Assembly (NCBI GenBank): GCA_022605955.1
Contig: JAKCOZ010000001.1
Location: 104,006,211 to 104,070,210 of the forward strand
Origin: Rallus limicola
Lineage: Eukaryota; Chordata; Aves; Gruiformes; Rallidae
Reading direction: 5' to 3'
Length of the DNA stretch: 64,000 nucleotides
Position 1 is the stretch's first letter. Every line of letters begins with the position of its first letter. Below are positions 14,072-24,159 of the stretch, one piece after another. The translations under genes and the position numbers were made by a program. The notes under the pieces are model-generated. The model was not told the DNA's origin. It searched no databases and saw only the letters and a list, made by a program, of their open reading frames with translations.

Positions 14072-15166
14072 TGTTTTGGGTTTGCTGGCAAGGTTTGGGG
14101 AGGAGGGAGAAGGCTGCAGGGGTGGCTTCTGCAAGCAGCAGCCAGAAGGTCTCTGCAGGCCCGACAGAGCAAACACCAGCCGGCTCATGGCCGGACCCAC
14201 CACTGACCAAGGCCGAGCCCATCAGCGACGGTCACAGCGCCTCATAAGGGGAAGAGCTTCCATTTAAGAGGAAAAAAACCAGAAGCTTTTTGCTGCCAGA
14301 GAAGGGAGTGAGAAGATGTAAGAAACTGTGCAGGCACCAAGGACAGGGAAGAAGAGTGGGGAAGAGGTGCTGCAGGTGGTGAAGAGAAAGATTCCCCTGC
14401 AGCCCTTGGAGAAGACCATGGTGGAGCAGGCTGTCTCCCAGCAGCCCATGGAAGATAACGGGGAGCAATGACCTCACCTGCAGCCCATGGAGGACCCCAC
14501 ACTGGAGCAGGTGAAGACACCCAAAGGATGCTGTAACCTGGTGGGAAGCCTGCATTGAAGCAAGCTCCTGGCAGGACCTGCAGCCCATGGAGAAAGAAGC
14601 CCATGCCAGAGCATGTTTTCTGGGGGGACTTCTGACTCCGTGGGAGACCAGGTTGGAGCAGTCTGGGCCAGAGGGTCTGCACCCCATAGAAGTGACCCAT
14701 GCTGGGGCAGTTGGTGAAGAGCTGAAGCCCCATGGGAAAGGAATCATGTTAGAAAAGTTAATAGAGGACTGTCTCCCATGTGTGGGACCCCACAGTGCAG
14801 CAGAGGAAGGGTGTGAGGAGTCCTCCCCCTAAGAAGGAAGGAGGGATGTGGGGGAGGGGAGGAGAATGATAAGTCATGAATAAAGCTGAGCCTGGGAAGA
14901 ATGGAGGGGTCTGGGGGGTTGTTATGAGATTTGGTTTTATTTCTCACTATCCTGCTCTGTTTCCATTGGGTAATAAATTAGATGCATTTTTTATTCCATG
15001 TTGAGTCTGTTTTGCCCGTGATGTTAATTGCAGAAAGATCTCCTCCTGTCCTTATCTCAACCTTTAAGCCTCACATTATATCTTCTCTCCCCGGTCCAGC
15101 TGAGGTGGGCAGCGATAGAGTGGTTTTGGTGGACATCCTGCCTCCAACCAAGGTCAACCCACCACA
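14072..15166 (+). mobile_element. Solo LTR of an avian endogenous retrovirus
   Basis: This is about 1.1 kb starting TG and ending CA (CAACCCACCACA), similar from memory to an LTR-type repeat abundant in bird genomes. It contains several diverged copies of a GCAGCCCATGG unit (near 14,440, 14,479 and 14,579), AATAAA signals at 14,879-14,884 and 14,972-14,977, and a conserved-looking 3' part from about 14,985 onward. The flanking five bases are GTTGG on the left (14,067-14,071) and CTTGG on the right (15,167-15,171). That is a four-of-five match expected of a target-site duplication, so the copy is probably a complete solo LTR. No viral coding sequence accompanies it. Long open frames on the minus strand inside it reflect the internal repeats, not genes. 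The exact family (ERVL, ERV1 or ERVK) is unresolved. Confidence 0.65.
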
Positions 15167-17030
15167 CTTGGGCAGCCACATTTCCTATTTCCTTTTTCCC
15201 ATCCCCTGTGTAGGAAACACTTTGGAATTCTTTCATTGTCTGTCTGAAATATCAGTTTGGTCCATTACAAGAACAGATATATGGCAAATGTAGTTGCAAA
15301 ATCTCTCAGCATTGCCATATCTTTAAATAATATGGAAAGTAGCCTTTCCACATCGGGAAAACAACAGGTACTTTTTTGGTCTTCCAGTGTAACTGCCTGT
15401 GATGCAGCTTTTTCTCTTTCCCCACTGGATGCACCTCCATGCAACAACATTGTTAAAAGTCTCATGGACATGGCACTGACCAGAGAAGACTTTGACATCC
15501 ACCTGGGCTCACCACTGAACATCTAGCCTTGCTGCTGTCCTGACCTGTGCAAGGATTGGGTAGTCTTCCCTGCAAACACACAGGGGTGCTCCCGGCACCT
15601 TCCCACTTCCAGCTTGGATTTAGGAAACACCAATGAAGTTCTTTCCTGAACCATTCAGATTTAGTGGGAGCCAAATTTATCAATCCTGGTTGATTCAGGA
15701 AGGCCAGGAAGGTCTGATAACTGGGGTGATTTGAGGATGACATTGGCACAACACAGCAGTGGGGTGGGGGCCATGGTGGGGGGGCATGGGTGCAGGGTGG
15801 TGGGTGGTATACCTGCACTCGGTCTCAGTGTGCTTCTGTTTCTCAGGTGGCCAGCAGAGTTGTCTTAAACTTCCCGACAGTTTTAAAAAGACTGGATCAC
15901 CTCAGTGACCCTGCTTCTAGCACAGGAGCACAAACACACTGGCACAGCACCGCACCGTGGGGGAGAGTGGGGACAGGACCAGTTTTGCCATTAAGGACAT
16001 GTCGTGTCAAAGTTCAGCCCAGCTATGAGCAGCAAAGCTTCAGCCCAGCAGCCATCGGCTCAGGCAGCACCCCGTGGCCCTGTGTCCCGACACCTTCCCA
16101 CAGGAGACCCAACTGCTCGCAGGCAGGTCAGACCACGATCAGGATTTTGTGTCAGGTGGCTGTGTGCTGTAACATTTGTAAATATATCCAGAGCAGGGAG
16201 AGCATATATTTCTAAACCAAAATGTAATTTATTGGGTTTGGAGCTCTTCCGTCCCCAGTTTCCACATACAGGGACAGCGCTGGATTTAGTTTGGAATTTC
16301 ATCTGAAAACCCACGTAACGGTGAGCGTGGTGCTGCAGAGCTGGTCCCCAGGGTTCCCAGCGATGGAACCGTTCTGGGTTCAGCAGTGGGGAATACATTT
16401 TGGAGGGGGCAGTAAAAGTATCAGGGAACCTGAAGTCAGATGGTGGAAGGTGGCCAACCAAGCTCCAGAAATCTCTAGCAAGAGTCAGCTTCCCCACTTC
16501 TTCTGCCTTGAGGTAAGGGTCTTCATCCCACGCAGCTATCAGCCGCAACCCCCACACAGCACGGGCAGCTGCTCCCTCTATCTGCTCTTCTCTTCCTGGC
16601 AGACCAGATGCTTTCTTACCTTGCAAGGAAAAAGAGAGGGTCTGGACAAGGACTGTGGGATCTGGGGTCTGGACGCTGACTGTCATGACTCCTGATGCAG
16701 CTGGGCCAAGAGGGCTGACAAGGTGGGTGGAGAGGGCTTGTACCCCCACTGCACCCTGACCAGCTGCAGCTACAGGGTCATCAGGAGAAGGCAGCGCTCA
16801 GGACCTTCGTCAGCAATGCCTCATCCTGCACAGCCAGCCCAGAGCTCCTCACCGACCAGCCTCCCTGGGCAGCTGCCCACCTTTTCCTTAAAGCTGCAGC
16901 TATGTTCTAACCTGGTCATCTGTCGCCCTGGGAGCCTGGCCTGAGTACACACTGTCCCGCATCACGCTCGGCAGGCATGGTAAAATCATGACTCTCCTCG
17001 GCTCCGGCTCAAGTTAGGGAGTTCTACCAA
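15167..17030. other. Gene-proximal intergenic sequence, unusually open on both strands
   Basis: No gene is recognised. The interval is GC-richer than the DNA further upstream and carries overlapping long open frames on both strands: 229 codons minus at 16,060-16,749, 141 codons plus at 15,790-16,215 and 134 codons plus at 16,291-16,695. None contains a motif I can identify. The mutual overlap suggests stop-poor composition and not real coding. Confidence 0.5.
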
Positions 17031-17034
17031 AGCA

Positions 17035-17480
17035 ATGGTGGCGATTGGGAAAGGCGGTGCGGAAGGAGCACGTGGCTCATCACCACCAGCGCCAGCCAAA
17101 CTCCGGTCCGCGACGCAGCCAGCCTACTCCAGGGGAAGGGACCCGAGCGGTACCCTTCCCCCGGTGGAAGTGACGGAAGTGGAGTCGAGACAAGGAGCAA
17201 AGGCCAATGGACAGCGGCGTGGTGTCAAATCGGGCTTGAGGCTTTCCAGGAGTAAAAGCAGAGCGTAGGAAGCGGTGGCAGGGCGCGCAGCGGGGAGAGC
17301 TGTGCCAGCCAGCCCTCTAGTGGGAAACGCAGCTTCACATGGGGCGGGAGTGTGATTGCAGCAAAGCTCTAAGCCGCTTTTTATCAGGTACAACTGCATC
17401 TTTAGGGGAGGTTTCGCTGACATAGCTCGCATCTGCTCCGGTGCGCGTGATCTCCCCCTGTCAAAGCGCTAACGAACGGA
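17035..17480 (+). promoter_or_regulatory. CpG-containing promoter-like segment with ETS/CRE-type motifs
   Basis: CpG dinucleotides become frequent here, about 1.4-1.9 kb before the HUNK start codon. The stretch 17,163-17,182 holds two GGAAGTG-type ETS cores flanking a TGACG CRE half-site, and an inverted-CCAAT-box-sized motif CCAAT lies at 17,204-17,208. This combination is common in housekeeping-type promoters. It may be the distal edge of the HUNK CpG island, an alternative HUNK promoter, or the start of an unannotated transcript. No start site can be fixed from sequence. Confidence 0.35.
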
Positions 17481-18502
17481 GCTAACGCGGGCAAAACTTG
17501 AAAACGTAGATTAAGCTTAAAGAGAAACGGGGCTCTTGGACTACTCTCTAGGGATAGGGTTTAGGTTAAAATCCTTTAAAGCCCTGAAGCATTTCAATGA
17601 ATTAAGCGATTTATTAGCTCGTCCACAGCACGAGCTGGAGGCTGCCTGCATCACTGACCGTCGGAAAACCAAAGCAGGGTAGAGAGATCATCACTGACCA
17701 TGGGAAACTCAAAGCCTGGGTTAGCTCCGCCAGCTCTGCTTCATCTCCCATCCCTGTTCTCCCTCTCCTGTTTGCCAGCGCAGCCTCCAGCTAGGTGGAA
17801 GGGGGCTGGGCAGTGAAAATGGCAATATACACGCTGCTTCTCCCTCCCTCTCTACCAGGTGGGAAAGAAGATCGGTTGGGAGAGGACTGGACGCAGCCTG
17901 CGGCGGATGGGAGCCCAATTAGCCTCCTTCCTCCCGGTCCACTAAGCCCCGTAGAGCAACTGAGGGGAGGGGGGTGATGGGGGGGAGGGAGTAGCGTGTG
18001 GAGGGGATGTGCTCGGGCAGGAACCCCGCGATGTAAATCAGGAGGAGAAGGACGCCGCCGGCAGAGGAGAGCCGAGAGCCGGCAGAGATAAGATGGAGAA
18101 GCGGGTGGTGAACGAGGCGGGGAGCGGAGCCCCTCCGGAGCAGCGGGCGGGGCGGTCACGATCGCGTCGCAGTAGCACGTTTCCCCGACACGGGGCTGAG
18201 GAGGGCTCAGGCGTGCTCGCGATGGAAGGTGGGGAAAAGCGGCACAAAAGATATTCCCGGGCAGCAGTAAAGCAGAGGAGCCGTACGCAGACGAAGTCAC
18301 GGCGCTGCCCGGGAGCTGGGACTCTTGGTTCAATTTCAGAGAAGGATGCGCTGCCCTCCCCCCGAGTTGGGGTGCCCGGGGGAGGGGGAGCGGAGCGGGA
18401 AGGAGGGGCCAGCCGGGTTTGAAAACACCCAGGCTGCCGGGTTTGGATCGCATCTGCTCCCGCCGCGTGCGAGCGGATTATATTACCGCAAATTCAAACT
18501 GA

Positions 18503-18595
18503 ATGAGCCCTTTCCCCCTCCCTCCCTCCGCCGGTCCCTCCCTCCTTCCTCCGGTCCCCTCCTCCCCGCTCGGCGCGGCAGCCTCACGCCTGTAG
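18503..18595 (+). other. Possible upstream ORF 1 in HUNK leader (30 codons)
   Basis: An ATG at 18,503 opens a 30-codon frame closed by TAG at 18,593-18,595. It lies out of frame with the HUNK start and wholly upstream of it. It matters only if transcription begins before it, which the sequence cannot settle. Confidence 0.3.
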
Positions 18596-18679
18596 CCGCT
18601 GCCGGCGCGGGGCAGAGCAGCAGCGGGCGGGAGGAGGAGGAGGAGGAGGAGAAGGAGTTGGGGGGAGGCGCCGGATCCA

Positions 18680-18823
18680 ATGAGGGGCGGCAGCCCGGGG
18701 CACCGCGCCGCCGGCTCGCCCCAGCCCCGGCCCCCCGCCAGCCCCGCTCCGCCCCCCGGCCCCTCCGCCCCAGCCTGGCCGGCGGCGTTCTCCCCCCCAG
18801 CAACTTTCCTGCCCGCCCGGTGA
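18680..18823 (+). other. Possible upstream ORF 2 in HUNK leader (47 codons)
   Basis: An ATG at 18,680 opens a 47-codon Pro/Ala-rich frame ending in TGA at 18,821-18,823, 70 bases before the HUNK ATG and out of frame with it. Its first base lies inside the CCAAT box at 18,677-18,681, so the same bases cannot serve both as a promoter box and as translated leader in one transcript. Confidence 0.3.
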
Positions 18824-18844
18824 TCGCCCCGCGGGCCGGGAGCA

Positions 18845-18846
18845 GG

Positions 18847-18871
<25 letters not shown>
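18845..18871 (+). repeat. (GGC)9 trinucleotide tract in the 5' leader
   Basis: Nine uninterrupted GGC units are counted directly, ending 22 bases before the HUNK start codon. GGC/CGG tracts in 5' leaders are often length-variable in vertebrates and can affect translation. A shorter GGC tract inside exon 1 encodes glycines 20-24. Confidence 0.85.
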
Positions 18872-18877
<6 letters not shown>

Positions 18878-18893
18878 AGCTGTAGCTCCGGGC

Positions 18894-19157
18894 ATGCCGG
18901 CGGCGGCGGGCGACGGGCTCCTGAGCGAGCCGCCGGCTGTGGCGGGCAGCGGCGGCGGCGGCGGGGAGGCGCGGAAAGCGGCGGCGGGCGCGGAGGGCAG
19001 TTTCCTGGCCGCCTGGCTGAGCGCGGCGGCGCCGCGGGAGCGGCTCCGCGACTTCCAGCACACCAAGCGGGTCGGCAACTACCTGATCGGCAGGAAGCTG
19101 GGAGAGGGGTCCTTCGCCAAGGTCCGGGAGGGGCTGCATGTGCTCACCGGAGAGAAG
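18894..19157 (+). CDS. HUNK: HUNK exon 1 coding part (residues 1-88)
   Basis: This exon encodes the N-terminus of the HUNK kinase, from the start Met through the ATP-binding glycine loop. The first ten residues, MPAAAGDGLL, agree with mammalian HUNK as I remember it. A Gly/Ala-rich linker follows (residues 15-31), then LRDFQHTKRVGNYLIG (51-66) leading into kinase strand 1, and GEGSFAKV at 70-77. The ATG is the first in frame after a TGA at 18,420-18,422 and has G at -3, a fair Kozak context. The exon ends after GEK at 19,157 with GTACCG as donor, phase 0. The reading frame continues open into the intron to about 19,259, which is not coding. One oddity: the strand-1 sequence reads LIGRKLG, where I recall one more residue (Ser) in mammals. 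Confidence 0.95.
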
Positions 19158-22100
19158 GTACCGCGCCCCGGTCCGGGAGTCGGAGATGGGGATGGGGATG
19201 GGGAGGGGAACTGGCGGTGTGAGAGGGCTGTGCTGGCTCGCTGCCGGCCGGGAGGATGAGCCCCACGGGGGAAACCGATCCGGGGGGCGCCGAGGCAGGA
19301 GCGGAGCGGGGCTCCCCTCGGCACCGACCTCCCAACTTCCCGCGGGCTGAGGTTTCCGTGGCTGGGATTCTGCTTTCCTCACTCAAGTTGCCTTGAGCTG
19401 TTGTTGTGTCCGTCGCCCCCCGCCCCCCTCTTCGTTTGTTTGTTTGCTCTCGTGCTTATTCTTTGCGGTGAGCGCTGTGTTTTTGATGGCGAGACTCGTA
19501 TTGCTGCAGACCAGTCGCTGTGTGCAGTCTGGTCGCGACATCTCGCGTGTAGGTACATCCAGGTACTTCTTGCTCACCAAAGCTCCGGGAGATGCTGCGT
19601 GTGCCTGCGGGAGGGGGCACAGTTCGGCGGCTAGAAGTTGCTGATGCCGCTGCACGGCAGAGATACGAGTTGCACCCTGGATGTTTTGGGGTTGTGGTGT
19701 TTAGGTTTGGGGTTTTTTTTCTCTCTCTCGGTTCTTTTTCCTCGTTTTTTTTTTTTTATTGTCTGTGCTGGTAAGAAAAGCCCACGGAGTGTCTCTGCTT
19801 TTTGTTTACTGTGCAGAACCCTTCACTGGAGGCTTTCGCCCAGCAATCGGGCTACAATGTGACGTTATGTACAGTAGTACAGGCTTGGCTGGGTGGTAAA
19901 CAGAGCAAGGACGAGCCCGCCGGAGCCTCACGATGAAGATTTGGATGAGGAGTTGTGCCGCTCTTGTTTGAGCGATGCGACTAATGCCGCTTTTTTACCA
20001 GATCCTGATCAGGGGGCTAGCCAAAGCGGGGCACGGTCTTGTTACCCAAAGCTCCTTGGACCAGGGGGGCCAAGTAGAGCGTGATTTCCTTCACGGTGTA
20101 GCCGTGCCGCTGTTGGGACTGCAGCACGATAGCTTTGGCATTCTCCAACTCCCGGGTATTTTTCTTTTCTTTCCTTTTTATTTTTTGTTCCAGTGAATTT
20201 GTCACGGAGTGAAATTTAATATAGGGCTCTGAATTTCGTCGTGAGAGAAATGATAAGGTTGGTGATTATTATCATGTAGGAATGCAAAGAAAATAATTTT
20301 GCTCTCCCCTGTTACCAAGCGTGTGCCTCTCCTTGGTAACAGATACATCCAATGATCCTCCAGTTGATAAAAGGCACATGCACACACACGTCCTTCCCAC
20401 CTCCACGTTTTTTGGATTGCTACATTTATCTCAGTCTGTTAAAAGGGGAAAAAATAAAAAGACCCACCACACACCCCTCTGTCTCAGCTCCCGGCCCGCT
20501 GCTTGCTGCTTCCCTCCCTTCCCAGCGCCTTGAATAACACACACTGTGACAAAGTGACAAGCAGAAACTCTCGGAGAATCACATTTCCTTCCTGCTGAGC
20601 CACCGCATCCGTATTAGCGGACAGGGATGGTGATCTCTGAGCTCTGCTTGACCTGATCTTGTACCACAGGATCAAAGGAAGCTCTTGCTGTTAACTTCAC
20701 TGGGTGAAAGATCACTTGCATAGTTTCAAATTGACTAATCATAGGTCCATATTCCAGAATATCCACCTGTTTAATTCAAGGTATTTATGGATAAGCAATT
20801 TGAGTTAATGAATAGGAGATGAAAGTGACTAATCATTTGCTTCAGGTGAGGTCCTATCTCAGCAGAGTTCCTCCCTGTGACTGGAGAGGCGAATGCTTTC
20901 CATCCCATGTGTGATCCCACGTGAGAATTTCACCCCGAGTTCGAAAGCTGATGGACAGTCAGCTCTTCTGGGCATATTTCTCTACCCAGCTTTCGTGTGG
21001 CCTCCAGCCAAAGGCAGCTGAAATGTGCCCAAACTGGCTCTGCCTCCCGGCTGCCGGCAGCTCTGCCTACAAGGAGCCCACCACCGGCAACTGAGCTCTG
21101 CCTGTGATGCGAGGAAGAGAAGAAAAACATCTGCTTACCCAGACTCCTTTCTTTCGGAGCGGGAGGCTGTGCCGGAGAGGAGCCTGAGGCTGGCAAGGGT
21201 GGGATCGGGAGTGAAACCACGAGGCGGCGCGAGAGTGGTGACCTGCAGCAGGTCTTGGGAGGAGGTGCTGTGGGAAGAGGATATTTTGCTTTAGAAATGG
21301 TTTATCGCCATGGCAAAGTACTTCCACAAGAGCATCCCGATACATGAAGGGCCCGACCCCATCGATTAAGCTATATTTGTGCCCTCTGAGAAATCCCAGT
21401 GAATGCTGGAGAGCTGGGTGCCAGCATGTGAGCCCCGGTGACAGCGACACTCAGCACAGACCTCTTCTTCCTGATCTCGGGTGGCCAAAGGCAGGCTGGA
21501 GTTAATGGAGCAGCCTGAGACACGACATCAGTAGCTGTCTGTGACCGTTACCTTCCGTTATATTTCCCTACCCAACTCCATCCCTAAACTTGTCTTGGGA
21601 AGGGGGGTGAATCCCCCAAGGGCAACACTGTGCTCCTCCAGAGGCTGGAGAGAAGATTCTTCCATAAGGGCCTGATGTTGCACAACATCTTTTCCCCCGC
21701 TTCCATGGGGTGAGCCAGAAATTGGCTGGGTATAGTCTTCCAGCCCGTTCACTTGCAGAGGAAAAGTTAATCTGCAGGAGCATATACTTCAAATGCTTGC
21801 AAGGGGAGTTCAGTGAAGCAAAATGTGGAAACAAAGCCATCTCCTGTGGACAGCTTGCTGGATCGGTGTAATTACTGCATTTTTCTAAGCTGATGTTTTA
21901 TGAGCCTATTATTCCAGGATTAGTGCCTGCATGTATTTTGAAATAATAATAAAAAAAAAAAGTTAAAGAATTGGCATCTGACTTTTGTCTTGTAAAGCTG
22001 TTGTTGAGCAAAGGCATTGCCTACATGTCAATAAAATTGCCATAATGCTGTGAAGGAAGGGGGGGTGTCTTACTACTGATGTGTGGTAGCTGGTTTGCCA

Positions 22101-22559
22101 GAGCCGGGGCCCTTATGGTCACTGAAATAGTGAGGGGGGCCCAAACAGGTTTTGATTTGCAGCAGACTTTAGCAACTCCAGAGGAGTTAAAGTGCATTAT
22201 TGTTTCAGAAAATTGTGTGTTTAGAAATGAAATCTGTGGATTAATGAGTCCCAAGCTAGGCTCGGATTCATTGCACTGACACAACGCATTGTACGGCATC
22301 AAGGCAGTGCGGACCGGGTGCCAAAAATCTGCCATTACCTCACCCTGAAATTGCTAGAAGCTAGAGGTCTTGAAGAGAGCTTGAGATGTTACATGCTGTG
22401 GGCCGAGGGCTAGTTACATTACCAGCTGCTTCGAGGGCAGTTTGATGGACGATGTGTTCCGAGTGACCTGTGCGGGACGGGAACCAGCAGCTCCTACGAG
22501 CACCCACCCAAGTATGAGAGGGTTGAGCTAAGGTGAGGTTTTTTAAACCTTCCCCATGA

Positions 22560-22900
22560 ATGTCTTCAGCATTGGGCTTTAAATCAGATGTTTTATGGTA
22601 CTTCTTGTGGTTTGCGTTGCCATGATGTCAGGCATGTTATTATTTTCTGGGCTTGAAAAACGCTTGGTAGCGCCTGATGCAATTAAGTGTATTTTAGCTG
22701 AGCGCAGGAGAATGTCGAATAGATTATTCATTCCATTGCTTTTGAATAAAAATATCGCAGCCTATAATCTGGCATTTTGGGGTAAAAGGCTGATTTGTCA
22801 GATCAGCTCAGGCAGTCTTTATTGCTAATCCTAAAGAAACGTGGTTCCTCTATGAAGAGCAGGCCAATTTAGCTTTAAACCGTGGCTCAGAAACCCCGCT
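22560..22900. other. Candidate conserved non-coding segment in intron 1
   Basis: This repeat-free segment mixes CpG-retaining and AT-rich motifs, including a homeodomain-type core GATGCAATTAAGTG near 22,677 and TTTATTGC near 22,818. Its texture resembles conserved vertebrate enhancers, but conservation cannot be judged from one sequence. It is an inference only. Confidence 0.15.
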
Positions 22901-24159
22901 GAGCTAGTTGTATTGTTATTCAGCTAACTTTGGGAGCCTCCACACAGTATGATTTCAGGCCTTCTGCTTGGGGCTCAGAAGGGTCAATCACTGGGCAATA
23001 GGAACGGGGCAAAGGCATGTATTGCAAGATCATGAGGGTTGTTTTTTTTTTATTTCTAGACAGCTGAGATTATGTTGCCATCGCAGAGGTGGGGGCTGGC
23101 ATGAGGCTTTATTCATAGACCAAATAGATTGTGTTGTCTGCTGTGGACCCCAATAGAGTTATTCGGCTGTTTCATGTAGTGTTGTGAAGTGGTGATGCAC
23201 TGACAGCATATCCAGCCAAAGTTCTTATAAACAAACTCAGTCTGAGATGATGTTTACTTTTAAGTATAATCTCTAGCACTGCAAAAGGAAGAGTCATCAA
23301 GGCAAACTGAATTGCTTATTTCTCATAAAAATGGGTCTATCCGCTTCCTTAGTGCTATTGTGGGGCTTGCAAAAGGTACATTTTTAGTTACAGTTAGTCA
23401 AGTGGCTTTCTGCAACAGTGGGAAGCAGGCAGCTAAAAATATAATTTACCAGTTTGTTCACTGAAAGCAAAGCAGTTAATATTAAAAGCAGCCTTTTCTC
23501 GGAAGGGCTCGTGCTCAGAATGAGCTCCTGTGCTAAAGAAGTAAAACTGAGAAAGAAAAGTGTATTTGGGCACCCTGGGCATGCTGGGGAGGGTAGGTGG
23601 AGGGAACAGCCTCCCTGCAGAGACCAAACAGTGCCTCTTTCACCCCATCAGGCTCTCCCCGAAGGAGGGAGGTGTTTCCAAGGGTGCCTGCACAGCTCTC
23701 ACCCACTGTCGGCACGTTGCACGGTGCGTGCTCTGTGGAACGGTGCACCGGCATCGCAGGGGCGTTTCCACACGAACTTCATGTCCTTCTGTCACCTTCT
23801 CACGTGCTGTTCCATGAGTGTGGCATGAGCAGGGCAGCTCCGCGGCCTTTTCGTAGGTGTGGAGTGCTGGGGCCTGAGCTGCTGCCAGGGAGTCAGTGCG
23901 AGGTGCAGCAGCGGTCAGGCAGGTGACCTGACTAGGTGCCTCCCGCGACAAGGCACAGGCTATCTGTTTAAGCAGCGCTTAGGTAACTGAGAGTATAGAG
24001 AAGTCCTTATGTAGTGGTATCAGGCCCAGGCCCTGCACCCCCTGCTTCCCACTGTGAGCCCCCTCCCACTTCAGAGCCCCCCATCCTCTTCTCAGGTAGG
24101 ACAGAGGAGGCAGCTCTCATCTGGGCCCATCAGGACCTCTTACCTGAAGCAAAGACGGG

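Larger units (their letters stand above)
17880..19340 (+). promoter_or_regulatory. HUNK: CpG island and presumed HUNK promoter, leader and exon 1
   Basis: The sequence is extremely G+C- and CpG-rich and surrounds HUNK exon 1, as expected of a CpG-island promoter. A double GC box (GGGCGGGGCGG, 18,145-18,155) is an Sp1-type site, and a CCAAT box lies at 18,677-18,681. I see no TATA box at a sensible distance. The transcription start is therefore uncertain: a CCAAT-driven start would give a leader of only about 100-150 bases, while a start near the GC boxes would give 600-700 bases containing two upstream ORFs. Simple tracts (GAG)n at 18,631-18,656 and (GGC)9 at 18,845-18,871 lie in the leader. 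Confidence 0.75.

Noticed and set aside
14232..14747. 171- and 163-codon minus-strand frames
   Set aside because: They lie wholly inside the solo LTR and arise from its internal GCAGCCCATGG-type repeats.
17791..18453. 220-codon minus-strand frame in the CpG island
   Set aside because: Same composition effect; Pro/Ser-rich with no recognisable domain.
18325..18885. 186-codon plus-strand frame just before the HUNK start codon
   Set aside because: Out of frame with HUNK and driven by GGA and GGC tracts encoding poly-Glu and poly-Arg; it looks like leader sequence and not a gene.
19158..19259. Read-through of HUNK exon 1 past residue 88
   Set aside because: Exon 2 resumes HUNK exactly at residue 89, in phase 0, so these codons are intronic.
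18483..19382. 299-codon open frame on the minus strand across HUNK exon 1
   Set aside because: It is Arg/Pro/Ala-rich low-complexity translation of a CpG island, antisense to a firmly identified exon; GC-rich DNA has few stop codons.
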